From: Aculops lycopersici
Lineage: Eukaryota; Arthropoda; Arachnida; Trombidiformes; Eriophyidae
Reading direction: 5' to 3'
Length of the DNA stretch: 64,000 bases
NCBI GenBank assembly: GCA_015350385.1
Contig: WNKI01000002.1
Span: forward strand, 3,112,457-3,176,456
Of the stretch, positions 10,081 to 20,128 are shown piece by piece. Every line of letters begins with the position of its first letter. Within the stretch, counting starts at the first letter, position 1. Both the position numbers and the translations under genes were made by a program. A model generated the notes under the pieces. That model saw only the letters and a list, made by a program, of their open reading frames with translations, made no database searches and had not been told where the DNA came from.

Positions 10081-11149
10081 CTCAGAGGCTAACTTGATGC
10101 TTGCTTTTTGGAATCATTCAGTTGCTTGGATATCAACTATTCCTTTTGATCATCTAGTCAAACCCTCTTTAACTCGCATATTTCCATGATTAAATTTTGT
10201 GTTCGAAAGTCCCAAACTCGAACATCTCCGACATCTAGGATTAACATCTACTTAAATTCAAGTGTGAGTAGTAGAAGTTCTTGTTGATGCTGTTTTTGTT
10301 GTCCAACTAACACACTAAAGTCCCGTTAGGCCACCATTCAGTTAGCTGTTCAGTTGGAGTCAAGTTCCACTCTCGCTCCAAGCGACTGGGCGTTTTCTCA
10401 TTGTTTGGTAATAATGTATGCTTGCCTTTATCGAAACGATTGCACCTGTTGGCTTTATGCTAGAAGTTTGAATCCAACAACTTGCCATGAGCGAGATTAA
10501 CTAGGCCAAACTCACCTCGCCCTCTGCCCCCTTCTCCTCTCTCGTTCCTACCTACCTACCTAAAAATGATGGCCTGAGCGAGTGAGTTAGTGAGTAACTA
10601 GTCTTTCGCTCACCTGCTCTAGATGTGGCGAGTTTGTGTTGGAAAATTGCACTACTTCTCTTCTTTCGTTCAAACCGGTACAACAAGTGGTTGTGGTGAA
10701 ATAAGTTGAGTGAGTCTTGTTTCGATAACTTAGATCAGCTCTTTTTGTTTATAAATCGTGCTATGAGAATCGTAATACAAAAAATCAATGGAATCTTGGC
10801 AAGGGCCACACGACGAGTCGAGGGCAGGAAATATTTTAGAAACTCGTGAGACCCCCAACATGGAACCATGGGATTGCCATTGCTTGGACGTTGGTGGCTT
10901 CGCTAGTGATTGCTTATTCGCATTACTCATGCAATTTTCAGTTAGATGAATTTCCCTTGACAGTACAACTTTATGCGATCATTTCGTTGTTACGTGGGCA
11001 AACTTGTCGAGAAAATAGCGCCCTCAGTCTTGGCAGCCTTTAAAATCTTTTAAATATCATGATAATCTAGAAATGTGCCTCTTATGTTAGAAATATTCGT
11101 CATCTTCTGGATGATTCGTTTATACTATCTTTATATCATCAAATAAAGC
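10081..11149. other. Non-coding region upstream of DnaJ copy A
   Basis: No gene is visible. The stretch near 10780-10870 is related to 19850-19950 upstream of DnaJ copy B (shared aatcaatggaatcttggcaa, then scattered matches), so this is diverged duplicated sequence, probably old promoter or leader. Confidence 0.6.
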
Positions 11150-11328
11150 TCTCGAGATAGGCTAGTCATTAGAGATTTACCATAGAATGATGTGTTATTG
11201 AATATGATCGCAGCAATCACTATTGGCGAGTTTGATGCCCGGTGGGTCTTTCGAGAAGATTGTTGTTCTATCACAAACCGCTTAGTTAGAATAATAGGTA
11301 GGAAAAATGGCAATATGGTGCGTGACAT
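11150..11328 (-). pseudogene. FAM210-like N-terminal fragment (decayed duplicate)
   Basis: From the ATG at 11328 the translation (ILPFFLPIILTKRFVIEQQS, then THRASNS, IIFNN) aligns with the N-terminus of the intact FAM210-like protein at 20129-20740 (MLPFARLIIPTRQFVIRQQS, then AYRMTSS, AILNN). The DUF1279 domain that should follow is absent. It marks the far edge of duplicated copy A and is interpreted as a dead gene. Confidence 0.75.
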
Positions 11329-11399
11329 GAGGTTCGGTTTGTCTAGATGATTATACAAGAATTTATCAAGAACTTTGATGTCGCAAATCAAGTTTGATT

Positions 11400-12347
11400 G
11401 GTTACAAAATAAGATAAGTCTGACCTAACAATCGAGCGATGGTATGATACTAAGTGGAGGCGAAACCCAATGATGACACCATGATCCCAGTCAATTGAAG
11501 TGGAAACCTTAGATGACAACCACTGGTTGTTGCAATGTTCCAACTAACCTCTTGTGGGAAGAGTGTTCATCAGAGAAGCAGGTGAGTCAGGAGCTTGGTT
11601 AAAATCCGAAACATCAACGGTGGTCCTACACATGTTACGCGTATATGGCACACGGTGCCACATTAGAGATGATTTCAACTTCCGCACTGTTTAGGAGGGG
11701 GTAAAAAGCTTCATACAACTTGTGAGAGGTAGACACGAGTAGGGTATTGGGACACTTTAGTTAGAGTGGGATCGTTGACAACTTTATTGACCCCCACCTT
11801 CACCATTTATTGTTGGCACAGTTGATAGACTTAGCTTCGAGAGGATGTGCTTTGAGCTACACCCTAGCAACTGAATTGTGAGTCGAGCTAACTGGTTGCA
11901 GTCAATATCAACTTGACAAGTTGGATGAAATTGTCACTTATTTTTGTAAGTTTCCGATCTGAATGCACCATTTGCATTGATTCCTATTCAAGTGAGCTTG
12001 ACCACACTGAGGCTTTGCCATTCCTGTTCCAACAGGATAGAAACAGCAACTCCACTGTTCATTCTATGAAATAAACTCAGTTCAGCTCGACTTGACATAT
12101 GCCCCTTGCCAAGCAGCAGACCCCTTGCCGAGGACTTGCGTTGGCGACAAATTCTAGCCCTCAACTGTTGCCGACTGAATCCTGCCGTTGCTCCTGTTGC
12201 CACCTTGTGTTGCCTCGCGCTCAAATTTAACTACAAATAGCGAGTGCGCCAGCCAATCAGTTCAACAAGAGCATCTTGAAAAGTGGTCCTTTTTGAATCT
12301 AATCTAATTGATAGTATAAAGAAACATTATATTGTATTAGTTCAACT
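11400..12347. other. Non-coding spacer
   Basis: About 950 bases with no convincing coding region. It includes the immediate upstream region of the RING-chromo gene, with a TATAAA-like element at about 12314, which is too close to the ATG to be clearly functional. Confidence 0.5.
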
Positions 12348-12854
12348 ATGCCCAACTACGGCGACGGAGAGTGTGCTGTTTGCCGAGACAAACTCAAGGA
12401 TCCCATTAGGGGCGCCTGTGGACACAAATTCTGTGCCCGCTGCATAAACTGGTGGACAGAACGGAGCGAAACCTGTTGCATGTGTCGGGCCTCGTTCAAG
12501 TCAGACAGAGTCAAGTCGGCAATTGTTAGAATAGGTAGACGAACGGATGACGTGGAGATTAAAAAGATAGCGGCGGAGGAGGAGGAGCGCATAAGGAAAA
12601 GAGCACGCAAGGTGAGGCCAAGTATGGCAGAGGACAATCACGCGGTGGACAAGATAATCTCAGCTAGAGGTCGAGGTCAGAATAGAATCTACACAGTCCA
12701 ATGGTCTGGACAGTCGAGCAAATACGCCTCCGAAGAATATGCTAGTAACCTTAAACCAAGTGTACCAGAAGTGATAAAAGCCTGGCAAAGATCTCAGTCG
12801 GCGATAAATTCTAGAAGATTTAGGGAGAAGAATAGAGATAGAGAGCAGAAATAA
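12348..12854 (+). CDS. RING finger plus chromodomain-like protein
   Basis: A one-exon gene of 168 residues. Residues 9-46 form a C3HC4 RING finger (C9, C12, C24, H26, C29, C32, C43, C46), the hallmark of many E3 ubiquitin ligases. A charged, helical, basic linker (about 50-92) follows. Residues 98-148 read as a chromodomain: AVDKIISARGRG, then IYTVQWSG, then the EYASNLKPSVPEVIKAWQ helix. The first and third aromatic-cage positions of HP1-type chromodomains appear to be His98 and Gln122, with only Trp119 kept, so canonical methyl-lysine binding is doubtful. I know of no standard family with exactly this compact order. It lies between the two duplicated blocks. The TAA stop is embedded in AATAAA. 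Confidence 0.8.
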   Translation: MPNYGDGECAVCRDKLKDPIRGACGHKFCARCINWWTERSETCCMCRASFKSDRVKSAIVRIGRRTDDVEIKKIAAEEEERIRKRARKVRPSMAEDNHAVDKIISARGRGQNRIYTVQWSGQSSKYASEEYASNLKPSVPEVIKAWQRSQSAINSRRFREKNRDREQK

Positions 12855-13808
12855 ACAAAAAGAGGTATTAGCAAGTTCCGGTTCTATAGCGCGATTTTGG
12901 ACTTTTCTTTCAGTTAATTGATTCAATTAGGTCTTACGTGAGACTGACATTTTGAGCTGGTGTTACGTTACGCCAGGCTGCAATTCAGATGACCAAATTG
13001 GATCCAAATCGAAAGGTAAGTTTACTTGACCGGGATGATGGGATTCTGAGTGACTATAGAGTTGCAATGCAATGTAGTCCAATAGAAAGAAGAGATTTAA
13101 TTGGGAGAGTAAAATGGTTGAATCTTATTAATTTTCGCACAGTTCCTAGCAAAACCTGCCTTCAGTTGGACAGACTAATATTTCAACTAGATATTGGACT
13201 GTCGGCAATCCATAATTTCAGTCATCCGATGATCGATCCGGGATGCCTTAGTTCTGCACCCGTCCATGATGATGGCAACATCGGTGGTTGACGGTGAAGA
13301 GGATGTTTCTAACGGAAGTGAATTCAGTACAAGTAAACAATTTGCAGTAGCATGGTCGACTTCGTCCACCGAAAAAGGCATTCAATCTCCGGCTTGTCAG
13401 CTAATGTCAAAGGCTATTCCATTGCGACTTGGGCTGGATTAAAATATCAGCTCGGCTCGCGACAGACAGCCGTTGTTCGGAAGTCGATGGAGCTGTGTCT
13501 GTTGCCATGAAAAAATTTCGGTTGGTCTCATTTTGGGGATTCCCTTGATGAGCTGTAAGAGTAGTGCGCATAGTGGGGTTTTTAGCAAAGAGGTGAGCAT
13601 TCTAAAAACGCTATGGCCGACAACACGGTTGTCACCTAGCAACAGAGGGAGAGCGAGTAATCTTTTTCCCATCATTTAAGCTAGAAAATGTAAACTGTAT
13701 CTTTGAAATTATCTACCATAGCAACATCTACCACAGAGAAATCATTAGTTTTTCTTTTTGTAATCAATGTTTACACTAGTTGAGCATGAATGACAGGTAG
13801 TTGAAAAT
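12855..13808. other. Non-coding spacer with short unassigned frames
   Basis: No supported gene. A short frame at 12989 has a GTAAGT donor after nine codons, but no acceptor gives a sensible continuation. Plus and minus frames at 13430-13680 are about 70-78 codons and not recognisable. Confidence 0.5.
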
Positions 13809-13865
13809 TTTATTCACTGTCTCACTGTTTATTCAACTATCTCTACTCGAACTTCTCCACCCTCC

Positions 13866-14821
13866 TCACAGTTGAAAGCCATCCTCGGACAACCCAACCA
13901 GAGCCTTTGTTAGCTCGTCTTCGGGGTAGACAGTCTTTAGCATCCGACAAATCTCGTAGCGACGGAAAGTGTTGCGCACATAGTCGAATGGATGGATGGT
14001 TTTGCGTTGAACCATAAAAATGTTGATAATTTTGTTCATACGCAACAGGTACATTTCACAGGTATTACTGAAACCGTCTATCATTGATTTCATGGCCGCC
14101 GGACTGGTGGTCTCGAAGAAGCTCTCCTTACCGCTTATGATTTCTACTGATTCCTGGATGGCACCTGAAAGACCTTTCGTCGACTTAACTGCCTCGTAGA
14201 TGAGCTTAGCAATTGTTTTGGGGCCGACCTTGAGAAATTGAACGGCGAAACTCTCGGAATTTGGATCCGGAAATAGAACTGCACTTAGACCAGTTTTATG
14301 CTCCACCAAACTGTCCAATGGAAACCAAATTCGCCTACAACATCCTTCTTGGCCACTAGAAACAATGGTCTTGGCTCCTCTGGATCAACGCCCTTCAAGA
14401 TCGACTCGTAAGTTGGAGCGCAGCGTTTAGATTGTTTCTCTTGGATGTCAATTAAAACGAACTCAATCTGGTTCTTCGGTGGCTCAGTGTTTGGCCACTC
14501 AAGCTCAAATTGTTCAAAGTTTCGTTCGACAATTTTAACGGCTTTCGATGAGCACTCATGTTCAAGGCGCTCCAATGAGATGAACAGCTCCCAAGCTTCC
14601 CTTTGATACTTGTCCATTGTTTCCCTTTCTCGCAGGTATCGCTCTTTGGCGGCGCGAACAATTGCAAACCCGTCTTTAGTGTTCTCGGACAATGGCATCT
14701 GGCTGATCGACTCAAAGTACTTGCCGATGGTTGGGGACCATAATGCACCGGAAGGTGCAAAATTAAAGCTTAAACAGATGAACCCTAGAAAGGCCAGAGA
14801 GAAGATGGTTAACTTGGACAT
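13866..14821 (-). pseudogene. Secreted protein gene split by a frameshift
   Basis: Two minus-strand frames overlap at 14285-14318 and read as one protein. The first (from the ATG at 14821, 178 residues) begins with a clear signal peptide (MSKLTIFSLAFLGFICLSF...APSGA) and continues as a charged helical domain with a few cysteines. The second (to 13866) has no ATG near its beginning and continues with about 150 helical residues. Both look coding, and no plausible intron joins them; a single-base change near 14290-14400 would explain the break. It may be an assembly indel, an allele with a frameshift or a recent pseudogene. I do not recognise the family. Poly(A) signals on the minus strand lie at about 13809-13814 and 13828-13833. 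Confidence 0.6.
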
Positions 14822-17219
14822 TTTTCTATCTTAGGCAACACTCAATACTGATTCGATACTATTTCTTATAACAATGACTTATGATAATGGTGGTGAGAGA
14901 TATCTTACTCCGATAAAACTCAACGGGTAACTCAACAAGTGGTGCTCTTAGTTGCGAGCGAAACTTCAGAATGAATGAGATGAAAGTGGTTGTTTTTCTC
15001 ACTTGTTTGTGGTGGATGCAAATATAAGCCCATTTTGCAGCTGCAAAAATAGATCAAAGAAGTCTATGTTGTTCATTGGAATTCCTTAAAGCTGCATCGT
15101 GTCCATGGAAACTAACAAATTCATCATGTCAACTCCTGTAAACAAACTGGAGATGGCGCTAGTTTTATCCTTTGAACAATATATTCTATACAACCACTTG
15201 GTTAAGTATAGATTGCTAGCTTGGTGCGCGGTTTGGTATATGCAACTCGCTCAGCGTCCATGAGTGAGTTATATATTCAGAAGTTGGTTACATACGACAG
15301 TGGCCCAACAGCCCAGAGCCCCAATGCTAAGTGCCATGCAGGCGCTTGCTTTGTTGCTGCGTGGCTCGCGAATGGGGTTTGCCGTAGGGATGCGAGTATA
15401 CTTGTATGGAAGCTTGTAATTTGGACCACCAGAATCATCTTGTTTTGCTTCCATTATTCACTTCGACTTGGCTGCTATCTGTAAGATCGAGCATCATTCT
15501 GATGGTGTCCATCGAATATGTTCAATTTATTAGTTAAAGAGGGTAAGCAAACGCGCGATCGGGATAATCTCTATTCGCTAGGAGCCTCTGAATCCCCTTC
15601 ACAATCCTTTTGCATCTTCATCTTTCAATTTGCAGTCAATTGTTGATTTCTCTCGATCAATCAGCTGAGGAATTCTAAAGAAGGCTAATGAATCATCTAA
15701 AGTGGACACTTTTGCTGATAAGTGCGATCATCTAGGAATTTCCAAAGAGTGATCTAGGTCAGTGCGCAAATTTCTATAGGATCTCAGCAATCACTCAACT
15801 CTGCATCAGAATTCTTAAACGATTAGCACATGATTTCGCACTGCATCTCCATGATCACGCGAAATAATCGAGATCCAATCTAGAATAGCATGAAAAAGTT
15901 TATGAGTCAAGAATTTCTACTGCTGGGTGACCAAGGCACTCGTTCACCTTGGGTATCATTAAAAAGTTCAGTCGAACGATTAGCTACTCCCGTTTAGCCC
16001 CTCTTCTTTCGCCTGATCCTCAAATCCATCTAAAATCTAGTGTCAACCCTTCATCGAATCTCCTTTGGCCAATATAAGTTGTTGCATCTTGACGCTCTTT
16101 TGGCGCGCTTTCTCCTCGTGATACTCTCGCTTCTGAAAAACACTCATTGCGTAGTAACTCACCTGCGCGCGCTTTCACATCTCCAAAACCGAACAGTCGC
16201 TGATCGATGCACAGATGGATCGATCAGGATCCTAGTTCATTTCAACATTTTTATGAACTAGGATCCAATTATAACTCGACAACTTTGAAATATGCACTCA
16301 ATAAGATTAAATTCTACCAGATCACCCCCAAGTTGGAATCACACGAATAAGAGTTTATTTGAATGAGATTCAATACGTCGATTTGGCAAGACTGAAAAAC
16401 CGAGCTGAAAAATTAGTTGCTCGCAGTAAACATCAAGACGAATATTCGAGATTGTTATATGTGATTCTAATTAGATAAGTTTTCTAGTTGAATTTTATGA
16501 TGACCAAGAAGTAGTCTGGGATCAGGAAGAAAAGAGGAAAGACACACAGTGGTAACTTGTCGCCTCGAAGAGCATAGCGTACGTGTTTTGAAGCTGCGGG
16601 TATCCCACAGACCAATAAGGCAATCAAGTGACCAATCAGTGTTATCTGACCACATGTATCAGCAGAATGGCCACTGTGATGAGAACCATTGCAGACCCGG
16701 CAGTTCAGAAATCGATCCGACTCCCACCTAGCGTTAGGCAAACCAAACTTGACTCATCGCTCAAGTCACCTTGAGAATCGTTGTTTATGACTCTATGCTC
16801 GTCATCTAGATGACGTAACTAACCACGCCTGACAACCGAAGTCTGGTTTAAAATCGTAAGGCTTGTCTTTGGGAATCTCCATTGAGCCGCCTAGATGGTC
16901 GCTTAGTTTTGAATACTTTCATCAAGAATCGAACTCATATTTCAAAGCATTTATGTCACACTGACGTTCTAGCTACGCGGTGTATGCTTAACCTATGTCA
17001 AGCGAGAAGTAAGCCGCTCACTAACGCGCCCACTTACAAGTGGTCTGAATAGTACGGCTCCCCTGTGACGCAAAAGTGATACTTTTGGGGCATTTAGCAT
17101 CTTGTGAGGAATACAAGGCGCATTTTCGGACGGAAATTGGCGTTGGATATGTGCTGCAAGCCAAAAACATTATGTGGAGTATTGTCACACAATACTAGCT
17201 CATACAAGAGCTCGCAACG
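14822..17219. other. 2.4 kb gene-poor spacer between the duplicated blocks
   Basis: No coding region is supported; frames are 60-90 codons and lack family features. It contains a perfect inverted repeat at 16227-16266, and the last part leads into the dead SETD2 fragment. Confidence 0.55.
16227..16266. repeat. Perfect 14-bp inverted repeat (hairpin)
   Basis: The arms GGATCCTAGTTCAT (16227-16240) and ATGAACTAGGATCC (16253-16266) are exact reverse complements around a 12-base AT-rich loop. Pairing stops at an A-A mismatch outside the arms. Confidence 0.85.
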
Positions 17220-17349
17220 ATCAAACACACCTCAAATAAACAGCAAACTGAGTGGTCTTTGAATGAGAACATGGAAAGATAAACAAGAGACCATTTGGAA
17301 ATGGAGTTGGCAAGTTTATGGAAATTGCATTGAGTGCTCGACACAAGCC
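17220..17349 (+). pseudogene. SETD2 SRI-domain fragment (decayed duplicate)
   Basis: This stretch aligns with 7751-7905 of the intact SETD2 gene: CCTCAAATAAACAGCAAAC matches CCTCAAATAAGCAGCAAGC, and a frame reading GVGKFMEIALSARHKP matches GVSKFIKDALSAYYKP of the SRI domain. About 240 bases covering the rest of the SRI domain and the stop are missing, and the sequence joins directly to DNA equivalent to about 8146. It marks the left end of duplicated copy B. Confidence 0.75.
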
Positions 17350-17699
17350 TAGCTATGCGTCTCGTGCGACCTACTCCTCTCAAATACCTCAATTATCTCC
17401 ACCGCATACCTCTGACGCATTGGACTCTCGATTTTCGACGTGTACAGAGGGTCGACATCGTGACTTCTCTGGCCCAGAGTCTCCAGGTAGTCTAGCTCCT
17501 CATCGGCAGTAATATATGGCTTGCTTGTATACTTTTCTACTTGCTCCTCCTCTTTCCACCGTTGCCACAGCATATACCGGTCGCCCTTGGTGGCGGGCCT
17601 AATCCAACAGTGAGCGCCTTTTGTGGCCGAACCCCTGAACTTGGGCCTGAGACCGACGAATCCCGGGTGGTACTTGCACAATATTTGGGTGAGTCTCAT
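17349..17699 (-). CDS. Putative mitochondrial ribosomal protein mL63 (copy B)
   Basis: Encodes the same 116 residues as 8145-8495, with an ATG start and no difference seen in the coding DNA from about 8160 onward. The same weak mL63 resemblance applies (basic N-terminus, KPYITADEE motif). Here the downstream neighbour is the dead SETD2 fragment rather than the intact gene. Both copies appear intact, so two identical loci would be expressed unless one promoter is inactive. Complete identity is notable because the outer flanks of the duplication are badly decayed. Confidence 0.55.
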   Translation of the reverse strand: MRLTQILCKYHPGFVGLRPKFRGSATKGAHCWIRPATKGDRYMLWQRWKEEEQVEKYTSKPYITADEELDYLETLGQRSHDVDPLYTSKIESPMRQRYAVEIIEVFERSRSHETHS

Positions 17700-18348
17700 T
17701 ATGCTGATGTAAAATGAGATGAGATTAGCTAGTGATAAAGATTAAGTTATGATTGAGTCAAAAGTCTCGAATTGCTGCAAGTAATTGCAACGTTTCGAAT
17801 GTAAACAAACGAGTCGTGTGTTTTTGCGCCGCCCAGTGTGGGCACGCGTTTAGAGTTTCTCGTGGCCGCGGGATGTGCGTTGGATTCGAACTTGTCGACG
17901 CAATGGTTGCCATAAGCGCACGCATTATTACATGATCTAGATTATCTCAGACATTGGCCCAGTAAATAACCCAATGCTCAAGTAAAATTTATTTATCGCG
18001 CGAGCACTCGAGTCTCACAATTTGGCTGTCAACAGATTAAAGCCTGTACTCGAGCACCTTGTTTACGGATGGCGACAAGTCCGCGGACGAGAAAGTTGTG
18101 TACGTCACTAGAGTTGGCTCGTCATTGTTTCGTCTGCCACTTCCGGTCTTGCCGCTGAAGTTTGGGATGAAGGGTTCAGGTTGTTTGACATTCCTTCTCC
18201 TCTCGTACAATTTGGGCATCGCGGTAGCCTGTCTGGGTGTCGCGGAGGGTGTAGCTCGATTGGTGGGCTCAGTGGTTGCAGTCCTATGTGTTCGTTGAGT
18301 ATCTGACTTTTCTAGTTGATCACTTTGAGTTGTTTGTGGCACTTCGTT
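17350..18348. repeat. Near-identical duplicated block, copy B left tract
   Basis: Partner of 8146-9144 (offset 9204). It includes mL63, the spacer and the C-terminal part of the DnaJ gene. Confidence 0.9.
17700..18036. other. Spacer between DnaJ copy B and mL63 copy B
   Basis: Same as 8496-8832, including the minus-strand poly(A) signal at about 17988-17993. The sharing of non-coding DNA argues against purifying selection as the cause of the identity. Confidence 0.55.
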
Positions 18349-19308
18349 TTCTTTCCTGTTGCTGATTGATGTATCAGAGTCTTTTTCCAGTTCCGTAGTT
18401 TTAGTCTCATCTATTTTGACTTGCTGCTCAATCTTAGGCTGAGTTTTCGACTTCTCAGAGGCTTCCGTGGTCTCGCTTCCATTGATATCCTTTCTATCAG
18501 AACTAACATCGCTATCTTTGCTATCATTTGCATTCGTATTATTATTTGTATCATTATCACTATTCTTGATATTATTACTGTTACTATTGCCCACCTTGGG
18601 CTTCAAAGTAACAGTCGGTGGCCTAATTCTGGTCCTCGTTGAGGTGGTGGTGGTAGTAGTAGATTTTGATCTTGCAAACGGAGGTGGCGAGATTCTCGAG
18701 AATTTGGTTCCCGGATTTGCGCTGGCTGAGTTTTTGAACATATTCTCATGATTTCTAAATGCATTCTTAAAAAAGGGATCATTGAAGTGGGAAAAGTGCA
18801 CGCGTTCAATCAAATCAAACAGGTGGTTGAACGGGTCGTTACTGCCAAAAAACTCCCTAAAAATTTTGTTTGAATCTGTGAAAGTTGTGTGGTGGGCTCG
18901 CGTAAAAAAGGGATCATTGAAGGCATCCTCAAATGAATCGCTTTTGAAGTCTGAGCTAAAATTTGATCGACTTCTATGGTGTCTATTGTTTTGGAAGTAA
19001 TGGAACCTCGTTCTACCTGCGCTCGAGTTTGACCCGTTCGATGCCGAGGTGGAGGTGTGATTTGCGTGGCTGCGGCCCTCGTTTGCTCTTCGAACTCCAT
19101 CTTTGCCGTACCTATCATAAATTTGTCGCTTCTTTCCGTCGCTCAATACAAAGTAAGCCTCGCCAATTTGCTTAAACTTGGCCTCAGCTTCTTCTTTCCG
19201 GTTTGGGTTTTTGTCTGGGTGCCACTTGAGCGCCAACTGTCTGTACGCCTTCTTGACCTCAATGTCAGAGGCATTTCTCGCCAGTCCCAAGGTTTCGTAA
19301 TATTCCAT
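18037..19308 (-). CDS. DNAJB6-like J-domain co-chaperone (copy B)
   Basis: A one-exon gene of 423 residues from the ATG at 19308; the frame extends five codons upstream only to a GTG. The J domain (HPD at 30-32) and the first 110 or so residues equal copy A except Ser14 for Thr14, and the last 110 or so residues are the same. The middle keeps the F/D-rich pattern (FEDAFNDPFF, KIFREFFGSNDPF) but is otherwise different, with a Thr run, Asn/Asp-rich tracts and a net eight extra residues. The expected role is Hsp70 co-chaperone, as for copy A. The intact FAM210-like gene lies upstream on the same strand. Confidence 0.9.
   Translation of the reverse strand: MEYYETLGLARNASDIEVKKAYRQLALKWHPDKNPNRKEEAEAKFKQIGEAYFVLSDGKKRQIYDRYGKDGVRRANEGRSHANHTSTSASNGSNSSAGRTRFHYFQNNRHHRSRSNFSSDFKSDSFEDAFNDPFFTRAHHTTFTDSNKIFREFFGSNDPFNHLFDLIERVHFSHFNDPFFKNAFRNHENMFKNSASANPGTKFSRISPPPFARSKSTTTTTTSTRTRIRPPTVTLKPKVGNSNSNNIKNSDNDTNNNTNANDSKDSDVSSDRKDINGSETTEASEKSKTQPKIEQQVKIDETKTTELEKDSDTSISNRKENEVPQTTQSDQLEKSDTQRTHRTATTEPTNRATPSATPRQATAMPKLYERRRNVKQPEPFIPNFSGKTGSGRRNNDEPTLVTYTTFSSADLSPSVNKVLEYRL
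18977..19308. repeat. Near-identical duplicated block, copy B right tract
   Basis: Partner of 9749-10080 (offset 9228). It covers the J domain and stops at the start codon. Confidence 0.88.
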
Positions 19309-20128
19309 ATCGAGGACTGTCACTTGTTGCTATCAATTCAATCCAATGGTTAACTTGCAAATCCTTGCGCTGAGCCCCCAACGCAAAACACTCCTCACAC
19401 TGATTCTCGCTTGATCCCTGCCTTCGACTGCCTCCCTTTTGTTACCTGGATTTTGCAAATAAAGACAAGACTTTATAAGTGGAATTTTTTCAAGAGCTAA
19501 TAAATTCGCTACAAAATCTTGGAAACTTCTTTGTTCCCTTCCGATTGAATCGCACGGAAAAAAAACTCGCCGACTGTGCTAATGCCCTGAATACGAGAAG
19601 ACACTCTCTGCTCTCACTAGTTTGCTCACCTGCCTTGCATGTGGCTACCTTAAGGAGCCACTACCACCACTTTGACTTCCACCATTAGAATCTTAGTTGT
19701 TGACTGTGCTACTTTTTTGCGACTAGCAATTCGATACAAGGAGCAGGGAACTAACAGGCACTGTCTTGAAATCACCCCAAACGGGGGAAAAGGGCATCTT
19801 GCTAACAGGCTTGTAGGCGTAGTGTTTTGAGATGTGCGCACTGTACTGCTCAAAATCAATGGAATCTTGGCAACAAGCCATATAAGTCGAGCTGATAGTG
19901 TTCAATGAAAGAACTCGTTAGTTACAACTCGAGTACAAGGAACCATCTGGCTGCCATCGCCCCGTTGCCGCTATTTGTGTTGCCACTAATACTAGCTTAC
20001 CTAGTCATACTACTACTACTACTACTTGCAATTATGTGAGAGTGCAAGTCTTAGTGGGCGGCTTGCTGAGACCACGCCTACCAAGGTGCGACTGTTTATT
20101 AATCCTATTGGTCATGCTAAATTCATCA
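19309..20128. other. Spacer between FAM210-like and DnaJ copy B
   Basis: No gene is seen. The part near 19850-19985 is a diverged match to 10780-10900 in copy A. A minus-strand poly(A) signal for FAM210 lies at about 20095-20100. Confidence 0.6.

Noticed and set aside
12989..13291. Short frame with a good GTAAGT donor
   Set aside because: No downstream acceptor gives more than about 13 further codons.
15221..15484. 87-codon frame between the duplicated blocks
   Set aside because: No family features, no poly(A) signal and no clear promoter.
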